Assembly: GCA_001692895.1 (NCBI GenBank)
Contig: KV748238.1
Span: forward strand, 62,001-126,000
DNA from: Cenococcum geophilum 1.58
Taxonomy: Eukaryota; Ascomycota; Dothideomycetes; Gloniales; Gloniaceae
Length of the DNA stretch: 64,000 bases
Direction of reading: 5' to 3'
Shown here: piece by piece, positions 11,161 through 20,520 of the stretch
Numbering within the stretch: position 1 is the first letter of the stretch
Layout: each line of letters begins with the position of its first letter
Translations under genes and position numbers: made by a program
The notes under the pieces: model-generated
Told to the model about the DNA's origin: nothing
Database searches by the model: none
What the model saw: only the letters and a program-made list of their open reading frames with translations

Positions 11161-11343
11161 TGTCACGGCTCGTACAAATGCCTCTGAACCGAAGCTTGTA
11201 GAATGCTGTATTACGAAGATACTAAGCTAAGGAGCAGGAGGTTGAGGAAAGGACGCGTCTATATACACGAGCCAAGTCTCCAAGCGAGCCCCTAACTAGG
11301 CTGCATGTAGACGTCGCAGGGGCGGTGCCCTAGCGCCGTCACA
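11161..11343 (+). repeat. Right LTR (183 bp)
   Basis: Same length and ends as the left LTR, with three transitions. It is followed by the ATAAG duplication at 11344-11348. Confidence 0.92.
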
Positions 11344-12175
11344 ATAAGCACTTTTTGTATAGGCCCGTACGGGCCCATATAAAAATATAAAAAGCCTAAA
11401 ATCTCATAATCTATAGAGCTCAATCTCCTGAGTAATTTAATATAATTTTTACCTTAAAATATGTTGTGGGGATGTTGATTAATTTTGTTGGGGTTTGTGA
11501 GTTTTCCTTACTAAAAGTGCTTATGTTTCCATACAAATCTCGCCAAAGTGCCTCAGACCAAGAAATCGATCAAATATCCGAAGGAGATTAGCGCGCCAGC
11601 GCAATCGATTTCTTAGTCTGAGCTTCTGAGGTAAGTGGTTTCGCACAAATATAGTTAGGTATCGGGTTAACCACGGGTTACGCACGAACCCCCAAGGTCC
11701 GCGACATATCGTCCAGGATCTTAGTGAGGGGAGTTTTCGTTACAAACTATCCGCCAACGTCTAAGATGCCAAGAGCCACCAATCCTCACGTGAGCTTACC
11801 AATTCCATCTTTCTCGCCGTGCAAACTCAGCGGACACCATCGCTTTCGCGGACCAGAATTCATCCTGCCCTCTGTGGAACAACAACGTCCAGCTAGTGCT
11901 GCGATCATGCAGAGAACAATGATGAGGGCGGTCATCGGGCGGGCCAAGCTCAGACTATCCTCAAAACGGCAGTCATGCATGATGCATGATCCAACAGCTA
12001 CCAGAATTCCCATCTCTGACGGACGAAATAATCACTAACACCAACAACCATCTAAGGTAATTTAGGCAGCATATCTCCACGTACACTACCGTACAAATAC
12101 TCACGGCTGCCGAACTATTGACTCTCCAGCTTCTCCATTGAATCGACCATCAATTTCACACAGTTCACTACAACA
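11344..12175. other. Intergenic between LTR element and FMP52-like gene
   Basis: It contains the right target duplication, a 14-bp GC palindrome at 11362-11375 (GGCCCGTACGGGCC) in AT-rich sequence, variable-core hairpin copy 3, and the promoter of the FMP52-like gene. A frame at 11724-12038 lacks protein-like features. Confidence 0.45.
11552..11622. repeat. Variable-core hairpin repeat, copy 3
   Basis: CTCAGACCAAGAAATCGAT pairs with ATCGATTTCTTAGTCTGAG with one mismatch; a small GCGC/GCGC hairpin lies inside. The flanks CTCGCCAAAGTGC and CTTCTGAGGTAA match copy 2 on the opposite strand. Confidence 0.7.
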
Positions 12176-12947
12176 ATGACATCCGCAGCTCTCGCCGGCA
12201 GCACCGGCCTCGTTGTACGCCTCCCTCCTCCTCTCGTCCTTCCACCCATCCCCAATGCTCCCCCACTAACTACCCCAGGGCTCCGAAATCCTCAAAACGC
12301 TCCTCGCCCACCCGTCCATCACCACCGTACACGCCTACACCCGGCGCGATCTCCCGAACTCGACCTCCAGCAACAAACTGCACGCCCTCCAATCCACCGA
12401 CACCGCCACCTGGCCAAGCCTCTACCCAACCGCCCCGCCCGCCCCGCTCTTCCTCTCCGCCCTCGGCACCACGCGCGCCGCGGCCGGCGGGCCGGAAGCT
12501 CAGCGCGCCATCGACCACACGCTGAACGTCGCGCTCGCCAGGGCGGCCAAAGACGCCGGCGCGACGACGTACGTGCTCATCTCGTCTGGCTCGGCGAGCT
12601 CGAAGTCCGCGGTGCCGTACTCGAAGATGAAGGGCGAGACGGAGGACGCGGTGCGCGCGCTGGGGTTCGCGCATACGGTTATCCTGCGCCCGGGCCTGAT
12701 CGTTGGAGCGCGGAGTGAGAGTCGGCCTGCCGAGGCAGTGTTTAGGGGCATTGCGAGGGCGTTGGGGAAGGTTAGTAATGTGTTGAAGGATAGTTGGGCG
12801 CAGGATGCGGAAGTAATTGCTAGGGCGGCAGTGAGGGCTGGGTTGGATTGTGTGGAGGGGAAGAGGGAGGAAGGCGTGTGGGTTTTGGAGCAGGGGGATA
12901 TTATTAGATTGGGGCGGACGGAGTGGAAGGTGGAGAAGGCGAAGTAG
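12176..12947 (+). CDS. FMP52: FMP52-like NAD(P)-binding Rossmann-fold protein
   Basis: Exon 12176-12214, intron 12215-12278 (64 nt, CACTAAC branch site, CCCCAG acceptor), exon 12279-12947; 235 residues, close to the roughly 230 of yeast Fmp52, a mitochondrial outer-membrane-associated protein of unknown substrate. The intron splits the dinucleotide-binding glycine motif: spliced residues 7-14 read AGSTGLVG. Further family features are HAYTRRDLP, LFLSALGTTRAAAGG, the YVLISSG strand and Y127-x3-K131 (YSKMK), then LRPGLIVGARSESRPAE. Third positions are very GC-rich in the first 500 nt of exon 2, less so at the 3' end. The ATG at 12176 is the first in frame and puts the glycine motif at the very N-terminus, as expected. 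No breaks are seen. Confidence 0.88.
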
Positions 12948-14212
12948 CGGGTGGGGTAAGGCTGAGTAGGAGCTGCTGGTGAGCTAGTGCTCGGGGATTG
13001 TGAGGATAGGCTTGAAGACGTTCGTTGGGTGCTGAATTTCGGCGTATTTGTGAACTTTATTGTATGATACTAATCATGTCACGTTTGGAATTTTAGAATC
13101 ATGCCCTCACAATTAATGCAATTTCGTAGAATTTTTATGTTCCTTTTGGGGTGTGTAGCTCCTTCAAGCTTGCTAGACCTGGCAGCACCTTTCTGCCACG
13201 ATTTTCATGGATACGATTTTGGACTAGCGCGGCAGGGAATAACGTTGTAAAAGAATAAGGTTATAAAAGGACTGGGCTGGAAAGGAAAGGTAACAATGGA
13301 TGAGGCCGTAAAGAATAAGATTGTGAAAGAACAGGATTACAGGAGAATTAAGGCTGTAAAAGGGTAAATTCGTAAAAGAATAAGGCTGCAAACGAATAAG
13401 GCTGCAAGAGTAAGACTGTAAAAGAGAATGACCGATAACATCTAGATTAATCTTTCAACGGTAGCCAATCTAGCTCTATGCCATTTACGAAAACAAAATC
13501 CCAAGTAATTGCTGAGGATGATTAGGTCAGATCCCCTGATAATGGTCCCTGTTTACTCAGGTCGGGCGATTCCGACGCGACTTACGAAACAGTCACCCCA
13601 TTTTCACGCAACCTCCCCGCAACATCTGCGCCGGGTCACTCCACAAACGCATGAGATGTCGGCCCGTTTTCCCCACAGAGGTCCATGTATATTCTAATCA
13701 GGTAGCCGTCATTGCTTCTCACTCAACCCTGGCTCTCCTGACATTCAGCTTGCAAATGCTTCAGTCATCAAGACTCTCGCTGAATCCCGGAAATGTCATA
13801 ATTGCTATTGCCCCAGCATGATAATGTCTCTGGCCAGACAAGGCCTCAGGTGATGCAGCTTGCGCCATGATACCCGACTACTTTTCGTCTGTGTATCTGT
13901 CATTCTATTTCCCCCTCTTTTCATCCTGGTATATAATCTATCCACTTGCCTCGGATCTCTTTCAGCATCAACGAATCTCCCGCAGTCATTTGCATCTGTT
14001 AGTCTAAGCTCTCCATTCAATCTCCAGTCTTCACTCTAGCAGTATCTCCACTTTTGCATTAATAGTCGACGATTTCAACGTACTATCCTCTAAAAAATCA
14101 CGAACTTCAGTCAACTTAACGGCCTCATCTACGACCTAAGACATAATCCTTGAGTCGGAGAATCTGCAATATATCGCAACGAACGGTTCTGCTTCAGCAT
14201 AAAAGTTCCGAT
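12948..14212. other. Intergenic with a degenerate minisatellite
   Basis: Between 13240 and 13430 a unit like AAGGCTGTAAAAGAAT recurs about ten times in degenerate form. The rest, including pyrimidine-rich sequence at 13880-14200, holds no recognisable gene; the last 200 bases are probably promoter and 5' UTR of the next gene. Confidence 0.5.
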
Positions 14213-14675
14213 ATGCCTTCCTCAACACCCATTCGCAGCTTTATGCGTAGCGCAACGAAGTATCTTACCGAGTCTCACCCACACGGCCGCCATTCAGCAA
14301 ATTCGGCACCGCGCCGTCACTACACTCCTTATTACGCCAGTAGAATCGGCCGGACAGCCATGTGGTAAGCCAACGAGCAACTTCCATCCAAACCTCTACA
14401 CCAACTAACCTGCCACTCATAGGTATGGTCCTACCACCTTAGTGCTCCTTGGCTGGCCTTTAGGTGCGGCTGCAGTCTTTAAACAAGTTGGGATCTGACT
14501 CCCTAAATCCGTCGTCATTGCCAAGGAAGGCATGGGGCCCTCCCAAGGCCTCATCTCCGCAGCGTGGGAGATTACGAATATAGACAACCTTGAGGAGATG
14601 GAGAGGTCGAAAATGGCCTTTGACAATGTTAGAGAGATGGTAGACTTAGTTCTGAGCATGCAGTGGGATGGTTGA
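14213..14675 (+). CDS. Small spliced gene, 75-aa single-pass protein (mitochondrial-like), with in-frame continuation past a TGA
   Basis: ATG at 14213, exon to 14364, intron 14365-14422 (GTAAGC donor, CCAACTAAC branch, CATAG acceptor), exon from 14423. The spliced protein is basic and Arg/His/Tyr-rich at the N-terminus (IRSFMRSATKYL), then has one membrane segment (YGPTTLVLLGWPLGAAAVF), ending VGI at a TGA at 14496-14498. That looks like a small mitochondrial inner-membrane protein (inference). After the TGA (followed by CTC) the same frame stays open for another 58 codons to a TGA at 14673, encoding a protein-like tail (AAWEITNIDNLEEMERSKM). Either the tail is chance, or a codon such as CGA or TGG became TGA, or there is programmed readthrough. 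No family recognised. Confidence 0.55.
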
Positions 14676-16545
14676 AGTATAGAGCGGACTTTCGATTGTG
14701 CAAACCTATATAGCATGAGGATGGTTTAGTGTTTTGTTTAAGTTTTGATTTTGTTTTCGCGATGGACCCACTTGCATGGTTTTTGGAGTTAAGGTGTCAA
14801 TAGCTCCGTACGCCCTCGGTGGCTGACTTCGTGTTTTATAGCAAGTTTAGAAGAATTGCAAAGCTTCTTCGATTTATCTCTGGTCCTAAATAATCAATGC
14901 TTGCCACTTACCTAGACATGGGTCGCTGGACTATCCGCAAAATCCTTGTCTGAGCCCGATTCGGATGACTGCCAGGTAGGCTATGTAAGTCAGGTGATGC
15001 GATACTCGGACTCTGATGATAATGCTCACTCACGCTCACGTTCATCTTCCTTCACGCACTTACATCATATAGCTGCTCACCAAGCCTCACTCAGGATCCG
15101 TTTGGGGTTCGTAAGGAAGGGATTTTATGTTCCCCTTCTTGTACATCAACAATGAATCTTGGTAATTATACTCTCTTTTCGCATGGAACTTCCACTATCT
15201 ACAAGTATCTATCTTTTATCCGTTCCTGACAGTGTCGCATATTGCAGACCTGATTTTCGACGTTCGGTGATAATTTGGGCGGATTGATATTGGGGGCTGA
15301 TTAAATGGGAGAGACAAGAGTAGAGTAACAGATCACCCTAAACTAAAAGGAACTCTCTTGGTGTTGTATTATATTTAGTGTGTTTGTTTAGAATAAACAC
15401 GCGCCGCTTGTAGTTGAAAGTGGCAGTATTTCAGTTATTCTGTGCTATGTACCGCCACCCGGGTGAGGTTTGTGAGTTAGGTCTCGCTACACCCATTAAA
15501 TCTGAATTGTCATCCATATTATAGAGTGCTAAAGTAAGGTCACTACTATTATATTCACGACTTTCCTTAATTAATTTTGGTTGTGTTTTAATGGTACAGG
15601 CCTGATTCGCAATTTCTGCCTTGCTGTTAACCGAACTCACAAACGGTGTCGCCCTTTCATTTCGTGACGTCATATCTAGAAGTATCCCTTGACCCGTCTG
15701 CGTCCAACGCCAAGGCCGCACAGACAGGAACGCGTGAGAATCAGGTTGAACAAGAGCTTCTTATTGGCTAGATCCTTATCGATAACGTTGGACGCACGCC
15801 GACGGGTCAAGGGATAAAGACGAACTAAAAGAATAGAGGCTGATATTCGACGTTAAGCACACACAGACTTAAACTTCGTGTTTACCTATTCGGAAAGCCG
15901 GCCAATTGGGTTATATAGGCAACAGCGCGATTAAATTCCACTCACCTGGAGCCTTTGACGACCAGATCAATCAATAGTAAATTCTTGAAGCTCTTGATCT
16001 GGCTTAGTTCCTACTACATTTGGTTAAAACGTCATGTGCATTTGACTTGTTTGCATCTGCACCAGTGCGCAACTGTCGCGCACCCATACCACGCGTGGCG
16101 TGGGTGTCGGAGGTTAAGGCAGCAGCACAAAAGCTACATTTTAATATTTTGGTTTTCGTGATGCGAAGCAAATGAGAAAAACGTACTAACTTAACTAGGA
16201 AGGATTTAAACTCCATCAGGAAGGATTTAAACTAAATCAAGAGGGGTGTCCAGGTATCAATTGGGGAGTATCCGCATGTCAATTAGGGGGATCAGTCTAC
16301 CAACGCCTTTATTGGTTGACTTACCGATTGCGCGTCGCCTTCAATCTCAACAGAGCGCCTTTGGAATACGGAGATACAAAGCACAAGGACATCCGTTCTA
16401 ACCATGGCTCCTTCCCGTCTCCGGAGGACATTAATTAGTTTAGCGGATAGCCGTGGCTGGCTTACCACTGACGAATTTCGTCTTCTAGACTCTTTTTGAA
16501 CCTCTTTCTCCATACTGGCAGCCACTTAACCTCGAAAGCGCAACT
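14676..16545. other. Intergenic, holding a MITE and the promoter of the homeodomain gene
   Basis: No convincing gene. A 210-bp frame at 14946 and minus-strand frames at 15431-15721 and 16292-16525 lack domains; the second overlaps the MITE at 15685-15814. At 16196-16235 the 17-mer AGGAAGGATTTAAACTC/A occurs twice, about 20 bp apart. Confidence 0.45.
15685..15814 (-). mobile_element. MITE copy 1 (Tc1/mariner-like ends, 130 bp)
   Basis: The terminal inverted repeats begin TCCCTTGACCCGTC and end GACGGGTCAAGGGA, continuing to TCCAACG/CGTTGGA, and are flanked by TA on each side (15683-15684 and 15815-15816). Read on the minus strand it shares GTTATCGATAA, GCCAATA and GAAGCTCTTGTTC with copy 3. 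No coding capacity. Confidence 0.85.
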
Positions 16546-18969
16546 ATGGCTGGTGAGCACTTTAGAAACCCGGAATTTTTCGATCCGATCTTGTTCAGTC
16601 TTGCCGATGACAGCCAGTTTTCTGCGGAGCTTGACAACTTATTCGGAGGGGAAGTTAGTGATGGCCAGGGTTCAAAAAACCGAATAAACTACATTGATAC
16701 CTCTTGCCATCCTGAGGTTAATATTCGGTCCGTTCATGACCTAGCGAATGCCGAAGCCACGGTTAGTTCACGATTGGGCACTGCATATAGTGAGAGGCTG
16801 ACGGTAAAGAAGGGTCTATCCAATCAACCGGACACTTTTGAAGAAACCGACGCCAATCAGGGGACTGAAAATATCTTTACGCTATTGAGACAAGACATTC
16901 TCGATGCTGCTTCGGCAAATTTTGACTTTGGTGGTAATGGAGAAAGTGTAGAACCTTCCTCGGCGAATCTTCAGAACGGTCCATTGGACTCGGAGCTCGT
17001 CGACTCGGATATATTGACTCCCCGATCAGCGCCGAGCCCATTAAGCCGCTCTCAGCTACCACGCAATCTGCGGAATCGACGTCAGCACCGGCCAAAATTC
17101 TCTCTCCAACAAATAAATTCTTTGGAAGAATGGCTCGACTGTCATCGAGATTATCCTTACCCCGACAAAGAGGCGAAGGAACACCTCATCAGATCGACAG
17201 GTCTGACAGAGGTTCAAATAAATAGATGGTTCACTAACCGGCGGACCCGTCAGCCAGTGCAATCAAGTCCTCTAGAGACCTTTCTTGCGGCGATGGAACA
17301 AACTGCGTCTAAAGATGATATCCAACATGCTTGTATGGATCCGCAATATCAGGCTATAAATGCTGGTCGTGGTGAAATCGGACGCCCAGAAATACAAAAA
17401 TGCGTTGAGCCAAGCCAAGAAACTGTCCATAAGGAATGGAATCCTCAGCTCCTGGAAGAACTCTGTGAGGTGCCACAGGTTGATGCCAATGTGGGCCAAC
17501 CGGGAAAGAGAACCCTTAAAAATATGGAAGAGGAGCAGGCAACCCCCCAGAATGAGCAGATCATAAGATTGACCTCTCCGGAATCTCCTCTATGGCGATC
17601 GGGAATCGATTCTGAGACATGCCCCAGATTCCCATCCCCGCTAAATCTATCAAGCGGACAACAGAAACACGGACGCTTTCTTACCCCGAAACCCCCCAGC
17701 CTTCATGACGATAGTCCCCTTGGCCAAAAGATAGACCTTCCACTTGTTAAAACTCTCCAACTTCCGTCCACAGGGCTCTTTAGAGTACAGCGCCGAGTAC
17801 CGCCTCCAGCACAGCCTCGAGCACAGCCTCTTCCACTGCCAGCAGCTCCTCCTGTCAATCACTCAACGCGCTATGCAAGGTTCATGTCATCTGCTGAGAG
17901 TGCTAATTCTGCCTTTTCTCTACATAGTAATGCCATTCGTAGCCGGTCGCCAAGACGAGGAAGAAGGAAATTCAACCCTCCCTCCTTAACGAAAGCAGTA
18001 ATCGTCCACGAGACTGATGACTCGTCTCCAAGGTTCTACTGCACATTTTGCCGCCAACCGTACACGAGCAAAACATGGAAAAGACACGAAGAAACCCAGC
18101 ATCTCCCTCATTTGAGAGCAAAATGGACTTGTATGCCGAATGGCGTTATGGATGCTTTTCGTTTTTCCTCTGATGTCGTCACTTGTACTTTTTGCAATGA
18201 CACCAACCCTGTCGATACGCATCCAGAGGTTTGCAGCAGGATTGCGGAGTGCCTCAAGACTGATTCCAAGGAGAGGACTTTTGAAAGGAGGGACCATCTC
18301 ACCCAACACCTGAAGAACGTTCATAATGCCTTGCTTCCCGAAGAAACGATTTTGGACTGGAAAACTGAAGCGCCACCCTCCGACCAAGAGTGGACCTGCG
18401 GATTTTGTGGCGCTATTCTTAGCGATTGGGATACCAGGGCATCTCATATTGCCAAACATTTCCGTGCAGGTCTCGATATGTCTAAATGGGATTCATATCG
18501 AAAGACACAAATTGTCGTTGTCGGGGAGGAACCGCAAGTGTCTCACCTTTATCGGCCTGCTGACTTCGACCATCCAAAGTCTTCAGTGGACACCCCGGTT
18601 GAACCATTTTCCTCATACAGTCCTGCCAGAAATATCTCCCCCGCTAGGCCACTTTCACTCGCGCCACCTTCCGCGTCTACACCTATCTCATATCGACTTG
18701 CTCCGCGTCCGCTCAAATGCGGGGGTACCTCCTATGGGTCTATTTCCGTAAAATGCTCTAGGCGGGGCTCCACCCGATTAACTATGATACCAGTTCTTTA
18801 CCCAGGTCCTAGCAAGAAAGGTAATGATAAGCGCTATCTTCCCCTCCTAGATCGTGGAAAATGGAGAGAGGAGCGAGATGATGATTTAAAGAGGCAACAT
18901 CGTTACGCGAACGAGCAATTGGAATTTTACCAGCTAGAACGGGATTTTTTTGCGATGGCCATTTCCTGA
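16546..18969 (+). CDS. Homeodomain (KN/TALE-like) plus C2H2 zinc-finger transcription factor, 807 aa
   Basis: A single uninterrupted frame from the ATG at 16546 (context AACTATGG). The homeodomain lies at about residues 176-236, with RRQHRPKFS at its start, PYPDKEAKEHL in the loop region typical of the three-residue-extended KN type, and recognition helix QINRWFTNRR at 225-234. Three zinc-finger-like units follow: C499-C502-H514-H519; C547-C550 with distant H588-H593 (a long, variant unit); and C618-C621-H634-H638. Between them are acidic and Pro/Ser-rich linkers (PPPAQPRAQPLPLP near 420-430). This homeodomain plus C-terminal C2H2 layout is known in filamentous ascomycetes. Expected to be a nuclear DNA-binding regulator; targets unknown. 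A coiled, charged C-terminus (REERDDDLKRQHRYANEQ) ends the protein. Confidence 0.85.
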   Translation: MAGEHFRNPEFFDPILFSLADDSQFSAELDNLFGGEVSDGQGSKNRINYIDTSCHPEVNIRSVHDLANAEATVSSRLGTAYSERLTVKKGLSNQPDTFEETDANQGTENIFTLLRQDILDAASANFDFGGNGESVEPSSANLQNGPLDSELVDSDILTPRSAPSPLSRSQLPRNLRNRRQHRPKFSLQQINSLEEWLDCHRDYPYPDKEAKEHLIRSTGLTEVQINRWFTNRRTRQPVQSSPLETFLAAMEQTASKDDIQHACMDPQYQAINAGRGEIGRPEIQKCVEPSQETVHKEWNPQLLEELCEVPQVDANVGQPGKRTLKNMEEEQATPQNEQIIRLTSPESPLWRSGIDSETCPRFPSPLNLSSGQQKHGRFLTPKPPSLHDDSPLGQKIDLPLVKTLQLPSTGLFRVQRRVPPPAQPRAQPLPLPAAPPVNHSTRYARFMSSAESANSAFSLHSNAIRSRSPRRGRRKFNPPSLTKAVIVHETDDSSPRFYCTFCRQPYTSKTWKRHEETQHLPHLRAKWTCMPNGVMDAFRFSSDVVTCTFCNDTNPVDTHPEVCSRIAECLKTDSKERTFERRDHLTQHLKNVHNALLPEETILDWKTEAPPSDQEWTCGFCGAILSDWDTRASHIAKHFRAGLDMSKWDSYRKTQIVVVGEEPQVSHLYRPADFDHPKSSVDTPVEPFSSYSPARNISPARPLSLAPPSASTPISYRLAPRPLKCGGTSYGSISVKCSRRGSTRLTMIPVLYPGPSKKGNDKRYLPLLDRGKWREERDDDLKRQHRYANEQLEFYQLERDFFAMAIS

Positions 18970-20520
18970 AACACCGAGAGGCCCATAAGGATTTCCTTCT
19001 CCCGGGGATAACTCGACCTGAGCCAATTCCTTCCCTCAAGATGGCTTCCTGACACCCACTGAGAGCGAAACGAACACGGGCAGAATGACGAGCGGGCGCT
19101 TCGTTTCTCCTCCGCTTGGTCTGACCCTAGTACTAAAAAGTAACCCGCTGATCCCGCTTCCTCCGGTACCTGTACCTCTCTGGAAGTTTCAAGCTGGTCA
19201 CCTGTCTTGGTGACCCTCACGGCCAGATCCATCCCCAAGTGATGGGCGTTACAAATCACCGATAAGAATGACCAATAATCATCTGGTTGACAATACTTCC
19301 CGGAGCATTTTGTCCTTCACGGAGAGGTTGGTATAACTTCCTCCAGCTGGAAAGAGTGTGAACTGCTCGAATATACATGAAGTCGGAAACCTTTACCTAA
19401 AACATTCCTAAGTGAAGTATCGAGGCCCTACCTTGATTTTTTTTTATTCTTGGACTCCTAGTTTTAAGGAGGATCAAGACGACCTTCATCTGCTGTCTCT
19501 TGGTGGAGCGAAAGATTCGGCTAATGTGGCCGCGCGTGACTGGTAGTGACTTGTTAACTACGGAAGATTTGCCGACATGCCCTGTACTGCATACTACACC
19601 GGCTGTGCCGAATCAGGTATGCTTTTCTCTGGGTGTCTCCAACCAGACAGGCATCCTCCCTCTCATGCTTCAGCTGATGTTCTGAATCAGTAGTCTCCCG
19701 CTTGCACATACCGATGCCATCATTACAGTGGAGCGATAGCAAGCCCTCGGCTCTAAGCTCTACTCATTATAGCCCACATGTCAACCGCAGTCTGTTCTCC
19801 CAATGACTGATAATTCCGAACCATCGGCCTACTCTCTAATGGATGATTAACAACATCTTAACTCATAGACACAGATCCATTCACGGTATTCTATGGGTGT
19901 TGTAGTGACACATTGTCCCATCCAACCTTTCGAACCTGGCTTCGCCAAAGCAGCGCTTAATAACAGGGCTGAATTCTGCTGAATTCATCTTCCTCTCCTA
20001 ATAAGATAATTTGAAGTAGGAGAATTTGCGAGCCAGGATAGCTTCGCCGTACTAGAGGAGCATACGGCGAATTATGAAACCATAGGGCTTGTCGAGTGGG
20101 AACTTTAGGATAGGGAGGATGTCTTTCAAGTGGTGGCAGATACACTGAGAGGCAAGCTGCATCGGAGCAGGGATGTTACTTGGTCAAACGTCGGATTATC
20201 TTCGGATGCAAGATGCATGTTATAATACAAAGGTTGCATAACTTCCAAATAATTTATCTTCAACAACTCCAAAGTTTCGAGAGACCCTCCCTATAACAAA
20301 CTGCGCTGCCCTAAATAACAGCTTATAAAGTCCGACTTCCCTGAAAATTGGTTCCAATTGCCCACCACGAGCCTCAATGATCTTCCCACCAACCTCCCGC
20401 CACGACAGCGTGCAGCACCCAGTCGCCACAGGCAACAAGACAAAACATAAGTCCACACAGACCCACACCGCACCATGCTCAACCTCATGTTCAACCCCAA
20501 GTCCCTTGACATGACCAGCC
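18970..20520. other. Intergenic, 1.55 kb, no gene seen
   Basis: Only short shadow frames occur on both strands. A T-run at about 19437-19447 and normal base composition suggest ordinary flanking sequence. The last 200 bases, C-rich with CACA and CCAA motifs, are probably the promoter and 5' UTR of the gene at 20521. Confidence 0.5.

Larger units (their letters stand above)
7452..11343 (+). mobile_element. Non-coding LTR retrotransposon derivative (LARD-like), complete with LTRs and TSD
   Basis: A 3,892-bp element bounded by two 183-bp LTRs and a 5-bp duplication (ATAAG). The 3.5-kb interior has no gag, protease, RT or integrase frame; its longest frames are repeat-derived (for example 7732-7968). 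Instead it holds dispersed motifs such as AGGCGTATCGGCGCGAT, GCAGTACGGTGCTAGCG and GCTGCAGGCAGAGCAGC that recur throughout. After the 5' LTR comes a C-rich run (CACCCCCCCC), not a recognisable tRNA primer site, so the strand given is arbitrary. Lack of coding with intact ends implies mobilisation in trans by another element (inference). The interior is not RIP-saturated, unlike the right half of the window. Confidence 0.85.

Noticed and set aside
11724..12038. 104-codon frame upstream of the FMP52-like gene
   Set aside because: No protein-like features, no intron signals, and comparable frames occur on the other strand.
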